This document shows, one piece after another, positions 15,215 to 24,688 of a DNA stretch of 64,000 nucleotides. The stretch's first letter is position 1, and every line of letters begins with the position of its first letter. The translations under genes were made by a program, and so were the position numbers. Location of the stretch: contig WRMW01000004.1 of the NCBI GenBank assembly GCA_009776955.1, positions 124,001 through 188,000 of the forward strand, read 5' to 3'. Origin of the DNA: Clostridiales bacterium (lineage in GTDB: Bacteria; Bacillota; Clostridia; Peptostreptococcales; Anaerovoracaceae). The notes beneath the pieces are model-generated. The model saw only the letters and a program-made list of their open reading frames with translations, did no database searches and had not been told where the DNA came from.

Positions 15215-16063
15215 CTATAGCGGTTTCATATATACTGAGGGTTGCAAATACTTGAACCCGTGCCTTATATTGTTGAGCGATTCGCTATGCCCGACGAAAA
15301 GCCATCCACCAGGCTCCATAATGTCATAGAAATGGCTGACTAATGTTTCGCGGGTTTCCGCATCGAAATATATCATGACATTCCTGCAAAAAACTGCGTG
15401 AAAAGGCTTTTTTGCTATGGGAGGGTCCAGCAGGTTAATTTTTTTGAAGGCGACGTTTGCCCGTAGCTTAGGCATGACGTGAAAGTACCCCTCACCTAGA
15501 TCGTAGAAATATTTTCCGACCCACTCAGGAGGCATGGCTGACAGGTTTTCATGATGAAAAACGCCACCGGAAGCGGCAGTCAGGGCTTTTTCCGAGATAT
15601 CGGAGGCCAGTACGGTAGTCTCAAACCGGTCTATGCCGTATCCGTGCTTCTCCATATATTCGAATATATATATCGACAGGCCGTAAGGCTCCTCTCCTGT
15701 GGAGCAGCCCGCTGACCATAGGCGTAGGTCGTGGCCGTCCGGAAGCGACAGGATCCATGGCAGCGTTTCCTTTGTAAAAACCTCAAAGTGGTCGTTTTCG
15801 CGCATGAAAAAAGTATGGTTTGTCGTAAGGCGGTTTATAAGGTTTGCCATCTCCGCGCCAGAGGGTTCGGTCTTGGCATATTCAAAATAATCGCCATAAG
15901 TCCAAAAGCCTTTGCCTCGCACGTATGTGCTCAGCCGGCCTTCGACAAGCGAGCTTTTGGCGGCTAGGTTGACGCCGTACTTTTTCTTGATATATTCGGA
16001 TATATCGAAAAACTCCTGTGAGCCGAGGGCCAGAATCGTGTTCATCGCGCTAGTGGCCGCCAA
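15215..16063 (-). CDS. cheR: Chemotaxis protein methyltransferase CheR
   Basis: Methylates glutamates of chemoreceptors with S-adenosylmethionine. Up to 282 residues: an N-terminal helical domain, then the methyltransferase fold with LWSAGCSTGEEPYGLSIY (SAM site), LASDISEKAL, FCRNVMIYFD and GGWLFVGHSESL. The longest frame starts at TTG 16063, overlapping the end of cheA; ATG 16045 is an alternative five bases past the cheA stop. Either way, translation is coupled to cheA. No receptor gene is in the window, so its substrates lie elsewhere. It ends 6 bases from the convergent beta-propeller gene. Confidence 0.92.
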   Translation of the reverse strand: MAATSAMNTILALGSQEFFDISEYIKKKYGVNLAAKSSLVEGRLSTYVRGKGFWTYGDYFEYAKTEPSGAEMANLINRLTTNHTFFMRENDHFEVFTKETLPWILSLPDGHDLRLWSAGCSTGEEPYGLSIYIFEYMEKHGYGIDRFETTVLASDISEKALTAASGGVFHHENLSAMPPEWVGKYFYDLGEGYFHVMPKLRANVAFKKINLLDPPIAKKPFHAVFCRNVMIYFDAETRETLVSHFYDIMEPGGWLFVGHSESLNNIRHGFKYLQPSVYMKPL

Positions 16064-18212
16064 TCATTTCATGAACATTGACAATAAGGCTGATATTGCC
16101 GTTGCCCATGATGGTGCAGCCGGAGACGCCCGCTTGCTTGACCTTAAACTTGTTGAGGTACAAGGGCAACGGTTTTACGACGACCTGGAACTTTCCGACA
16201 AGGGAGTCTGCGAGCAGGCAGGCGGTGTGGGCCCCTGATTCGACGAGCACAAGGATGCCGTTTGAGATATCCGTCACTGCGCTCTTTATGCCGAAACGCT
16301 CATATAGGCGCACGATCGGATGAGCTTTTCCACGCAAAAGTATCATTTCAGCGCCGGATGGGTCAGTGACGATCTGCCCCGCGTCCGCCTTGAACGACTC
16401 GCGTATATTGCTTATCGGGATGGAATAGACATCTCCGCCTATGGCGATTTCGATGCACGGTATTATGGCGAGGGTGAGAGGTATTTTCATTATGATATTC
16501 GTGCCAAGCCCCTCCCTGCTCTCTATGATGACAGAGCCGCCGATTTTCTCTATATTGCTTTTGACGACATCAAGCCCTACGCCGCGCCCCGAGTACAGGG
16601 AAACGTCGTCCCGTGTCGAGAACCCTGGCGCCATAAGCAGATTGTAAATCTCCCTGTCGGTGTATTCGCTTTCAGGTTTGCGCAAGAGCCCGCATGCCCG
16701 TGCTTTGCCCAGAATAGCATTCTTGTCGAGGCCTCTGCCGTCATCGCTGACTGAGATGACGACATCGCCGCCGCTGTTCTGGGCAGAAAGGATGACGTGG
16801 CCATCCGCAGCCTTTCCTGCCCGTAGCCTGTCCTGCGGGGTTTCGATGGCGTGATCCATCGCATTGCGTACAAGGTGCATGATGGGGTCGAACATAGCGT
16901 CCAGAATGGCCTTGTCTACCTCGGTGGCCTCGCCCACCAGAACAAGGGATGCTTCTTTGGCCAGGCTTTTGCACATGTCGCGGACTATCCGGCGCATACG
17001 TTGGAACACCGTGGATACAGGCAACATACGTATGGCCATCACCGTGCCCTGAAGCTCGTCGGTAAGCTTGTCAAGCGCACGTGCCGCCTTGCGGAAGTTT
17101 GTGAGCTCAAGCCCGCTCAGATCGGGGTTTTCCGTGACGATCGACTCGTTGATGACAATCTCGCCGACAAGGTCGAGCAAGGTGTCGAGTTTTTTCAGCT
17201 CGACGCCAATAATGTTCTGTGCGCTGTGAGGGGCGGCCTGAGAGGCGGCGGGCAGCTCGTCTGGGACAGCGTCGGCAGCCGGCTCGTCAGGCGTGTCTGG
17301 CGGCGGCACGGCGATAGGCTGGGGGCGCGGCTCCGGCCTTGCCTGTTCGCGGGCGGGCGCCCCGTTCGGATCGTCTGGCATCTTTCTTACAAACGATATG
17401 GACTCGACTGACAATGTGCCTTTGATAAGCGTCTCGATCTGCTCACGGAAAAGCGAAGTGGCATAGCTTATGTAGAAGCCGTTTTCGATGATGGTGTTTG
17501 CCGCCTCAGGATTGGTTTCGGGGCTTTCCGGTATGGTTCGGTTTACCGTGCCCTTCTCCGAAAGTTTGTTGATAAGCATAAAGGCTCGGATATTCTCCAT
17601 TTTGGAACCTTCGTTGAAGTGTATATGGAGGCAATATGTTTCGCGTGCGTCCGATTGGGACGTGGCTGCGGCGTTTGCTGTGACTTTCGCGATATTTGCT
17701 GTGAGCTCGTTTGGCGCAGGATCGACGCCGAGCATACGTCCGCCTTCGGGGGCTACGGGCATAAAGGCTTCCGGAGGGGGCATTGCCTCTTCCTCAAACC
17801 CCTTGTCCTGCAATTTGCCGGTCAGAGCGAGCACGGCGGTCGTAAGCGACGATACATCTGCCTCTAGCGCCTGCCCCTCCTGCACCTTTCTCACCTCTGT
17901 TTTGAGAAAGTCCGACACCGTAAGCACCACGTCAAATATCTCGTTGAAGTGTACTGTGTCAAACCCGGAGTCCCGTATCTCCGCAAAAAGCCCTTCGGTC
18001 TTGTGCGCCACTTCGGAGATGCCGCTATACGACATCATCGCCGAGCTTCCTTTGATGGTGTGCATTATGCGAAATATCTCGTTTATGTTCTCGCCCGTAA
18101 GACGCCCCGACGACTCCGCGGCAAGCAGAATGTCGTCGAGTGAATCGAGCAACGAAAAAGACTCGTATAGATAGAGCTCCAACAAGGAGTCGTTGTTAAA
18201 CTCGCTCGACAT
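16050..18212 (-). CDS. cheA: Chemotaxis histidine kinase CheA
   Basis: A 720-residue kinase. P1: phosphorylated His51 in IMHTIKGSS. P2: about 200-300, a CheY/CheB docking domain. A Pro-rich linker follows (PEPRPQPIAVPPPDTPDEP). P3/P4: dimer helix, then the N-box VRNAMDHAIE, G1 DDGRGLD and G2 GRGVGLDVV. P5: a CheW-like domain to the C-terminus. All catalytic motifs are intact. The strongest ribosome site (GGAGG, minus strand 18236-18232) serves a 9-codon reading frame that overlaps this start, while a weaker GGGGA sits 7 bases before ATG 18212. A minus-strand TATAAT lies at 18268-18263. The gene pairs with cheR; cheY, cheC, cheW and cheB are 13 kb away. Confidence 0.95.
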   Translation of the reverse strand: MSSEFNNDSLLELYLYESFSLLDSLDDILLAAESSGRLTGENINEIFRIMHTIKGSSAMMSYSGISEVAHKTEGLFAEIRDSGFDTVHFNEIFDVVLTVSDFLKTEVRKVQEGQALEADVSSLTTAVLALTGKLQDKGFEEEAMPPPEAFMPVAPEGGRMLGVDPAPNELTANIAKVTANAAATSQSDARETYCLHIHFNEGSKMENIRAFMLINKLSEKGTVNRTIPESPETNPEAANTIIENGFYISYATSLFREQIETLIKGTLSVESISFVRKMPDDPNGAPAREQARPEPRPQPIAVPPPDTPDEPAADAVPDELPAASQAAPHSAQNIIGVELKKLDTLLDLVGEIVINESIVTENPDLSGLELTNFRKAARALDKLTDELQGTVMAIRMLPVSTVFQRMRRIVRDMCKSLAKEASLVLVGEATEVDKAILDAMFDPIMHLVRNAMDHAIETPQDRLRAGKAADGHVILSAQNSGGDVVISVSDDGRGLDKNAILGKARACGLLRKPESEYTDREIYNLLMAPGFSTRDDVSLYSGRGVGLDVVKSNIEKIGGSVIIESREGLGTNIIMKIPLTLAIIPCIEIAIGGDVYSIPISNIRESFKADAGQIVTDPSGAEMILLRGKAHPIVRLYERFGIKSAVTDISNGILVLVESGAHTACLLADSLVGKFQVVVKPLPLYLNKFKVKQAGVSGCTIMGNGNISLIVNVHEMIGGH

Positions 18213-18329
18213 AAAATGTCCCCATTGTTTCCTCCAATCAAGTTGATTTTAGAACCAAAACCATTATAATAAGGTTTTGTTGCATTGTAAAATGAAACAT
18301 ATTTTATTGACGAGGTTTCAGGAGGGATA

Positions 18330-21300
18330 TTGGCAGGATTCAGCGTTAGAAAACCGTTTACGGTATTGGTGGTCGTAGTCGTTGTCTTTGCGCTTGGCAT
18401 CACAAGCTACCGAAGCATGAAGCCGGAGCTCCTGCCAAACCTTGAGCTTCCATACGTAATGACCATGACGGTCTATCCCGGAGCCACGTCGGAAAAGGTC
18501 GAGGCGGAGGTGACGAGGCCGCTAGAACAGGGCTTTGCGACGCTAGGGGGGCTAAAGAACATCAGTTCGCAATCGCGGTCGAACTTCAGCTCCATAACAA
18601 TGGAGTTCGCCGATGGCGTGAACCTCGACACCGTGACGATCGACATGCTCCAGAGGATCAGCCAGATAGAGGGCGGGTGGGACGATTTGATCGGCACGCC
18701 CGTCATCATAAAAATGAACCCTGACATGATGCCCGCCATGATAGCGGCCGTGGAGCGTGAGGGCTACGAAACGGCTGACCTGTCGCGTTTTATGGAGGAG
18801 GATCTGGAGCTTAGGCTCGAAGGCATAGACGGCGTCGCGAGGGTCGATGTCAGCGGCAAGCGGCGTGAGCAGGTGAACGTGGTGATACGCGCCGAAAAGG
18901 TGGCTGAAGTCAACGCAAGGATAGCGGCCGCCATTGAAAAGGAGATAGACGAGAGGGAGAGAGACCTCAAAAAGACGAAGTCCGAGCTTGAGGGTAGGCT
19001 GGAGGACCTCAAGAAAAGCAGCGAGGAAATCGAAAGCGGGGCAAAAGAACTCGCCAGCGGCATGGGTGGAGGATGGGCGCAGTCTGGCGAGGCCATCACC
19101 AAGCAGCTGACAAGGCAGGTCGCCGATCTGGACAAGCAGCTAAAAGAGCTGCAAGACGTCCTTGCCGCCATGCCGGAGATGCAGAGGATAGCCACGGAGC
19201 TGGCGATAGAGAAAGTGCGGGACGAGGAGTTCGGCGGCACTTTCCCGCCCGGGATGGAAGATATCATAGTTGCGGAGATAACGGCCAGGGTGGCTGCCGA
19301 GTTCGATATCCAAAAGGCCCAGATAGAGGCAGGCATAGCCGCGCTCGAATCGGGCATCCAGACCATTACATTGATGATGCCGCAGATATTGGGGCAGGTG
19401 CAAGGTGCGCTCGTCACTGCGAACATCGAGGCGCAGCATCAATTGTCGAACGCCGCAGCGCAGATCGCCGCAGCGCAGGGGCAGCTCAACGCAGGCATTA
19501 TGCAGATAGAGCAAGGCCTCGAACAATTTGAGGACGCCCTCGAAAACGCCCTAAAGCAGGCGGATATGAGCGCAGTGCTGACCATGCCTATGATTTCCAC
19601 GTTGTTGCAGGCGCAGAACTTCACAATGCCCGCAGGCCTTGTCCGCCAGGAGTTCACGGAGTACCTTGTGCGGGTCGGCGACGAGGTGGCTTCTATAGAC
19701 GAACTCAGCGACATGGCGCTGATGGACACGGGCGTGGACGATGTAGGCGTCATCAGGCTCTACCATGTGGCGGACGTCTTTATGAGCGACAACCTTTCGG
19801 ACATCTATGCCAGGATTGACGGCAATGACGGCATCCTGCTCGAATTTATGAAGCAGAGCGAGAGCTCCACTACAGAGGTGACGGACGCGATTCTTGAAAA
19901 ATTCGCGGAGCTTTCAGCAGAGTATCCAGGGCTGAAATTCACGCCGTTTATGAACCAGGGCGATTATATTTACATGGTCATAAACACGCTTACGTCGAAC
20001 TTGTTATGGGGCGCGCTTTTCGCCGTGCTTATCCTGCTGCTTTTTCTGAGGGACATCAGGCCGACATTCATCACGCTATGCTCCATCCCGATATCGCTCG
20101 TTTTCGCGTTGGTAGCGATGTATTTCGCGGGCGTCTCGATAAACATCATAAGCCTCAGCGGGCTTGCCATCGCCGTAGGGCGATTGGTGGACGACAGCGT
20201 CATAGTCATAGAGAACATATACCGTCTAAGGACAAAGGGGTATTCGCCGATAAAGGCGGCGGTGACCGGCACCACGCAGATGCTAGGGCCAATAATCGCG
20301 ACCACCCTCACGTCGGTGTGCGTGTTCCTGCCAATCGTCTTTGTGGAGGGGCTGACGCGCCAATTGTTTACGGACTTCGCGCTAACCTACGCTTTCGCGC
20401 TTGCGGCAAGCACGATAATAGCCATGACGCTTGTGCCGACCTTGGCAAGCGGGATGTTCAAGAATGTGGAGCCAAAGGAGCACCGCTGGGGCGGCCGCAC
20501 GCTTGCCGTCTATGACAGGGCGCTCGTGTGGTCGCTCAAATACAAGCCGGTGATAATCGTTTTTTCGGTGGCGTTGCTCGCATGGAGCGCATGGGCGGTC
20601 GTGGGCAAGGGCTTTGCCTATATGCCAGAGGGGGCGAGCAGCGAGCTTGCCATATCGCTGACCATGCCGAGGGAGACCACGCTGGAGGAACGCAGGGCGG
20701 CTGCGGACGAGGCGGAGGAGCGGCTATTGGAGGTCGAGGGCATCGAGACATTCGGCATGATGTCCGGCTCAAGCCAAGGGGGGATGATGGGCTTTCTGAT
20801 GGGCGGCGGCGAGGGCGGCGTCATGCGGAATGTCAGCTCATATGTGCTGGTGGAGCCGGGCACGGACTCGGCGCAGGTCTCGGACAATATAAGGGCGGCG
20901 CTTGACGATATGGACCTTGAGATAAACATCAGCGACGGTGGCGGCATGGACGCTTCGGCGCTTGGAGGAAGCGGCGTCACCGTCAATATCTTTGCCGACC
21001 AAGGGACGCTATTGGTGGAGACCGCAAGAATCATCGGCGAGGCCATAGAAGGCGTGACGGGGGTGGAAGGGGTGAACGACGGCCTCGAAAACGCCATGCC
21101 GGAGATAAACTTCACTGTGGACCGCATGAAGGCGGCCGAGCACGGGCTCACCACGGCGCAGGTGTTTCAGCAAGTGAATTCCGCGCTGACGGCGGAGAGC
21201 AGCGCGACCGAGGTGACATGGCGTGGGGACAGCTATGGCGTGTCGGTCGTAAACGAGCAAGGGCTTGATGACGGGTTCACGCCTGAGTTTGTGAGAGGGC

Positions 21301-22097
21301 TCACCTTCCCCGTGTCCAAAAGGGACGGCACGACCGAATGGGTGAAGCTTTTGGACATAGCCACCGTAAGCGAGGACGAGACACTGCCGTCCGTGCTCAG
21401 GTCTAACCAAAGGCGATATCTGCCCGTCAGGGTGTCAATAGACGCGGAGTATAGCGTGACGCTCGTGGCGCAGGAGCTTGACAGCATCATCGCCGGCCTC
21501 GTCTTGCCGCCCGGCGTCACATACGAGATAACAGGCGAGAGCGCTACCATCATGGACGCTTTCGAGCAGCTTGGGTTCATGCTGATTTTGGGGCTGCTGT
21601 TGGTCTACTTGGTAATGGTCGCACAATTCCAGTCGCTGTTGAGCCCGTTCATAATAATGTTCACCGTGCCGCTCGCTTTCACTGGCGGCTTCTTGGCGCT
21701 GCTTATGACGGGCACGATATTGTCGGTGATATCGCTGCTCGGATTCGCCATGCTTGTGGGGGTCATAGTCGCCAACGGCATTGTTATGATCGATTATATA
21801 AACCGATTGCGGCTTGAGGGCATGGAGCGGGTGGCTGCCATACGGGAGGGGGCGGCTGTCAGGCTGCGTCCGATCCTGATGACGGCACTGTCAACCATGG
21901 GCGCGTTGGCGGTGATGGCGCTCGGCATCGGCGAGGGGTCGGAAATGATGCAGCCCCTTGCCATCGTCTGCATAGGGGGGCTTGCCTACGGAACCATGAT
22001 GGGGCTTTTCGTCATACCTGTCATATACGACGCCATGGCGAAGAAGGAGCTGCGTAACGTGGCGGCGGCAGATCTTGTGGTGGATATAGACGCATAA
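18330..22097 (+). CDS. RND-family (AcrB/SwrC-like) efflux permease with coiled-coil insertion
   Basis: A 1255-residue proton-driven exporter. Start is TTG with GGAGG 5 bases upstream. Membrane segment 1 is at 9-27. The central helix pair carries the proton-relay GRLVDDSVIVIENIYR; the second half repeats the fold and ends with FAMLVGVIVANGIVMIDY. Family size is about 1020-1070 residues; the surplus is an insertion at about residues 195-425 between the porter strand RAEKVAEVN and LLQAQNFTMPAG, predicted as two long helical stretches (EKEIDERERDLKKTKSELEG and later Ala/Gln-rich heptads). No adaptor or outer-membrane partner is adjacent. Substrate unknown. Confidence 0.9.
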   Translation: MAGFSVRKPFTVLVVVVVVFALGITSYRSMKPELLPNLELPYVMTMTVYPGATSEKVEAEVTRPLEQGFATLGGLKNISSQSRSNFSSITMEFADGVNLDTVTIDMLQRISQIEGGWDDLIGTPVIIKMNPDMMPAMIAAVEREGYETADLSRFMEEDLELRLEGIDGVARVDVSGKRREQVNVVIRAEKVAEVNARIAAAIEKEIDERERDLKKTKSELEGRLEDLKKSSEEIESGAKELASGMGGGWAQSGEAITKQLTRQVADLDKQLKELQDVLAAMPEMQRIATELAIEKVRDEEFGGTFPPGMEDIIVAEITARVAAEFDIQKAQIEAGIAALESGIQTITLMMPQILGQVQGALVTANIEAQHQLSNAAAQIAAAQGQLNAGIMQIEQGLEQFEDALENALKQADMSAVLTMPMISTLLQAQNFTMPAGLVRQEFTEYLVRVGDEVASIDELSDMALMDTGVDDVGVIRLYHVADVFMSDNLSDIYARIDGNDGILLEFMKQSESSTTEVTDAILEKFAELSAEYPGLKFTPFMNQGDYIYMVINTLTSNLLWGALFAVLILLLFLRDIRPTFITLCSIPISLVFALVAMYFAGVSINIISLSGLAIAVGRLVDDSVIVIENIYRLRTKGYSPIKAAVTGTTQMLGPIIATTLTSVCVFLPIVFVEGLTRQLFTDFALTYAFALAASTIIAMTLVPTLASGMFKNVEPKEHRWGGRTLAVYDRALVWSLKYKPVIIVFSVALLAWSAWAVVGKGFAYMPEGASSELAISLTMPRETTLEERRAAADEAEERLLEVEGIETFGMMSGSSQGGMMGFLMGGGEGGVMRNVSSYVLVEPGTDSAQVSDNIRAALDDMDLEINISDGGGMDASALGGSGVTVNIFADQGTLLVETARIIGEAIEGVTGVEGVNDGLENAMPEINFTVDRMKAAEHGLTTAQVFQQVNSALTAESSATEVTWRGDSYGVSVVNEQGLDDGFTPEFVRGLTFPVSKRDGTTEWVKLLDIATVSEDETLPSVLRSNQRRYLPVRVSIDAEYSVTLVAQELDSIIAGLVLPPGVTYEITGESATIMDAFEQLGFMLILGLLLVYLVMVAQFQSLLSPFIIMFTVPLAFTGGFLALLMTGTILSVISLLGFAMLVGVIVANGIVMIDYINRLRLEGMERVAAIREGAAVRLRPILMTALSTMGALAVMALGIGEGSEMMQPLAIVCIGGLAYGTMMGLFVIPVIYDAMAKKELRNVAAADLVVDIDA

Positions 22098-22102
22098 TAT
22101 GT

Positions 22103-22108
22103 TACAAT
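22103..22108 (+). promoter_or_regulatory. Probable -10 of rnpB
   Basis: TACAAT sits 7 bp before the 5' end predicted from the P1 helix of the RNase P RNA. No good -35 is visible at 17 bp; TTGTGG at 22075-22080 with TATGTT at 22098-22103 (17 bp) is the alternative. Confidence 0.4.
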
Positions 22109-22115
22109 ACACCAA

Positions 22116-22470
22116 GAGAGTAAGCTAGGCGATCGCGCGATGCTTTATGTGTCGTGAGGAAAGTCCGGGCTCCATAGGGCAAGGGTGCCGGATAACGTCC
22201 GGCGCGGGTGACCGTAGGGAAAGTGCAACAGAAACACACCGCCTAAGACTGTGCTTGCACAGGACGGCAAGGTTGAAATGGTGCGGTAAGAGCGCACCGG
22301 CGCTCCTGGAGACAGGGCGGCCGTGAAAACCCCACCCGGAGCAAGGCAAGGGGACGCAAAAGTGCTGGCCTGGCATGTCCCCGCTAATTGGTAGCCGCAC
22401 GAGGCCATTGGCAACAATGGTCCCAGATAGATGATCGTCCACGACAGAACCCGGCTTACGGCTTGCTCTC
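22116..22470 (+). ncRNA. rnpB: RNase P RNA, class A-like
   Basis: The catalytic RNA that trims tRNA 5' ends. Conserved blocks are GAGGAAAGTCCGGGCTCC (CR-I), GGGTGACCGTAGGGAAAGTG, GGTAAGAGCGCACC, and ACAGAACCCGGCTTACGG at the 3' end (CR-V). The termini pair: GAGAGTAAG (22116-22124) with CTTGCTCTC (22462-22470), closing P1. The order of elements, including a loop that can pair with the 3' part as P6, fits ancestral class A rather than the class B of Bacillus. A run of seven T follows at 22472-22478 and ends transcription. This RNA fills the 405-base gap between the RND and MATE genes. Confidence 0.95.
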
Positions 22471-22502
22471 ATTTTTTTGTGTAAGGAAGGTAGACCGAAT
22501 CT

Positions 22503-23888
22503 ATGCCCGAAAACAGGATGGGCGTCATGCCCATAGGAAAGCTGCTTGCGCGTATGTCCATACCGCCGATGATCTCGATGCTCGCGGTGGCGATGTACAA
22601 CTTGATCGACAGCCTTTTTGTCTCTATGATCTCCGAGGACGCCATGACCGCCTTGGCCTTGGTCTTTCCGCTTCAGATGATTATGATGGCGGTAAGCGTC
22701 GGGATAGGCGTGGGGCTTACATCGCTTATATCGCGGCGGCTTGGCGAGAGGCGCCAGGAGGATGCGGATTCCGCAGCTACGCACGGCATGGTGTTCGCTT
22801 TGGCGATATGGGTAATATTCGCCATATTTGGGATATTTTTCGCAGGGGATTTCCTCAGCCTCTTTACGGGGGCGGAAGGGAGCGGCGAAATCTACGAAAT
22901 GGCGCTTACCTATTGCCGCATAGTGATGATAGGTTCCGTGTCGATATGCTTTTCGATAATGATAGGGAAGACCTTGCAGGCGACCGGCAATATGTTCCAC
23001 CCCATGCTGTTCAGCCTTGTCGGGGTAGGAACGAACGCCGTGCTTACCCCCATACTCGTTATGGGCTACTTAGGCGCTCCGCAGCTCGGCGTGGCCGGCG
23101 CCGCCTATGCCACCGTAATAGGGCAGACAATCGAGCTGGTCATCGCGCTATATATTCTGTTCAGCCGCAAGCACGCGGTAAGTGTAAGCTTCAAGGGCTT
23201 TCGCCCGCAGCCCGAGACCATAAAGGACATCCTTGTCGTTGCGGCTCCTACCATGGTGATGCAGGCGGTAATGCCCGTCCTTGTCAGCCTTTTGAACAAA
23301 ATGTTGTTTGCGCACGGGGCGGCTGTGTTCGTGCTAGGCGTGTATTACAGGCTGTCAACCTTCACGATATTGCCTGTTGTCGGCCTGAACCAGGGGGCGT
23401 TGCCTATCATAGGTTATAGTTTTGGCGCAGGGAACCGCCTAAGGCTTATAGCCACTTATAAATATGCGGTGGTTGCCGCGACCATCATAATGGTCATAGG
23501 GGTGGCTATATTCTGGATATTCCCCGACCGCATCATGATGCTTTTCAGCGCCAGCCCAGAGACGCTCGAAATGGGGGTCAACGCGCTTCGCACTATCAGC
23601 ATCGCATGGCTGCCGGCCGCCTTCGGCATCATCACGATAGGGCTGTTCCAGGCGCTTGCGCATGGGGTGTTCGCGCTTATCATCGCCATCGTGAGGCAGC
23701 TTGGCTTCATCCTGCCGCTCGCCTATATATTATTGATAAACTTTGGCGTTAACGGCGTATGGTACTCATATCCGCTTGCGGAGATAGGCGCTTTGGCATT
23801 GGGAATAATTTTCTTGTACCGTGTATATATAAAGGATATCAAAGGGCTGCCTGACGGCACGCCTGTGGGGGGGAAGCAATGCGAATAG
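22503..23888 (+). CDS. MATE-family multidrug/cation antiporter
   Basis: A 461-residue protein with about 12 membrane segments. The N-terminus PIGKLLARMSIPPMISML and the following DSLFVSMISEDAMTALALVFPLQM match the first MatE domain; a second copy starts near residue 235. Transport is driven by sodium or proton entry and the substrate is not predictable. Ribosome site GGAAGG lies 12 bases before ATG 22503. The 3' end overlaps xthA by 10 bases, so both are probably read together after the rnpB terminator. Confidence 0.92.
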   Translation: MPENRMGVMPIGKLLARMSIPPMISMLAVAMYNLIDSLFVSMISEDAMTALALVFPLQMIMMAVSVGIGVGLTSLISRRLGERRQEDADSAATHGMVFALAIWVIFAIFGIFFAGDFLSLFTGAEGSGEIYEMALTYCRIVMIGSVSICFSIMIGKTLQATGNMFHPMLFSLVGVGTNAVLTPILVMGYLGAPQLGVAGAAYATVIGQTIELVIALYILFSRKHAVSVSFKGFRPQPETIKDILVVAAPTMVMQAVMPVLVSLLNKMLFAHGAAVFVLGVYYRLSTFTILPVVGLNQGALPIIGYSFGAGNRLRLIATYKYAVVAATIIMVIGVAIFWIFPDRIMMLFSASPETLEMGVNALRTISIAWLPAAFGIITIGLFQALAHGVFALIIAIVRQLGFILPLAYILLINFGVNGVWYSYPLAEIGALALGIIFLYRVYIKDIKGLPDGTPVGGKQCE

Positions 23889-24649
23889 CGACATGGAACG
23901 TAAATGGGTTGAGGGCCGTGCTTGGGAAAGGGTTCCTTGACTTCTGCACGGTATGCGATGCGGACATCTATTGCATACAGGAGACAAAGATGCAGCAGGG
24001 GCAGGCCGTGGTGGAATTGCCGGGTTACGAACAATATTGGAACAGCGCCGAGCGGAAAGGGTATTCGGGGACTGCGGTGTTTGCGAGGCCGGAGCCGCTG
24101 TCGGTCGCCTACGGCATAGGCGTGCCGGAGCACGATGACGAGGGACGCTCCATCACCTTGGAGTTCGATGAGTTTTTCCTTGTGAACGAGTATACGCCCA
24201 ACGCGCGAAACGCGGAGGACGGCGGGCCTCCTGTGCGTCTCGATTACAGGATGGAGTGGGAGGACGCCCGGCGGGATTATCTAAAGGGGCTTGACGCGAA
24301 AAAACCGGTCATCCTATGCGGCGACCTGAATGTGGCGCCGCAGGAGATAGACCTCAAGAACCCAGGCCCGAACCGTGGGCGCGCAGGGTTTACCGACGAG
24401 GAGCGAGGGAAGTTTGCGGAGATATTGGATGCGGGCTTTGTGGACAGCTTCCGCCACCTCTACCCCGACAGGACGGAGGCATATAGCTGGTGGTCGTACC
24501 GCTACGGCGCCCGCGCGAACAACGCAGGCTGGAGGATAGACCATTTTGTGGTGTCAAGCCGTATCGTTGACAAAGTGAACGACGTGGTGATATTGAACGA
24601 GGTCATGGGCAGCGACCACTGCCCCGTACTTCTCGATATTATGTGGTAA
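23879..24649 (+). CDS. xthA: Exodeoxyribonuclease III
   Basis: A 256-residue AP endonuclease and 3'-5' exonuclease of base excision repair. Metal and catalytic residues are in motif order: ATWNVNGLRA (Asn), CIQETKMQ (Glu), CGDLNVAP (Asp, Asn), YSWWSYR, WRIDHFVVS (Asp) and GSDHCPVLLDI (Asp-His pair). Length is normal for the ExoIII type. It starts inside the end of the MATE gene without its own clear ribosome site, so translation is probably coupled. No LexA box is visible nearby. Confidence 0.95.
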   Translation: MRIATWNVNGLRAVLGKGFLDFCTVCDADIYCIQETKMQQGQAVVELPGYEQYWNSAERKGYSGTAVFARPEPLSVAYGIGVPEHDDEGRSITLEFDEFFLVNEYTPNARNAEDGGPPVRLDYRMEWEDARRDYLKGLDAKKPVILCGDLNVAPQEIDLKNPGPNRGRAGFTDEERGKFAEILDAGFVDSFRHLYPDRTEAYSWWSYRYGARANNAGWRIDHFVVSSRIVDKVNDVVILNEVMGSDHCPVLLDIMW

Positions 24650-24688
24650 AATGAGTGCTTGGTGTATATAGTATGCAAGGAGTGAAGT

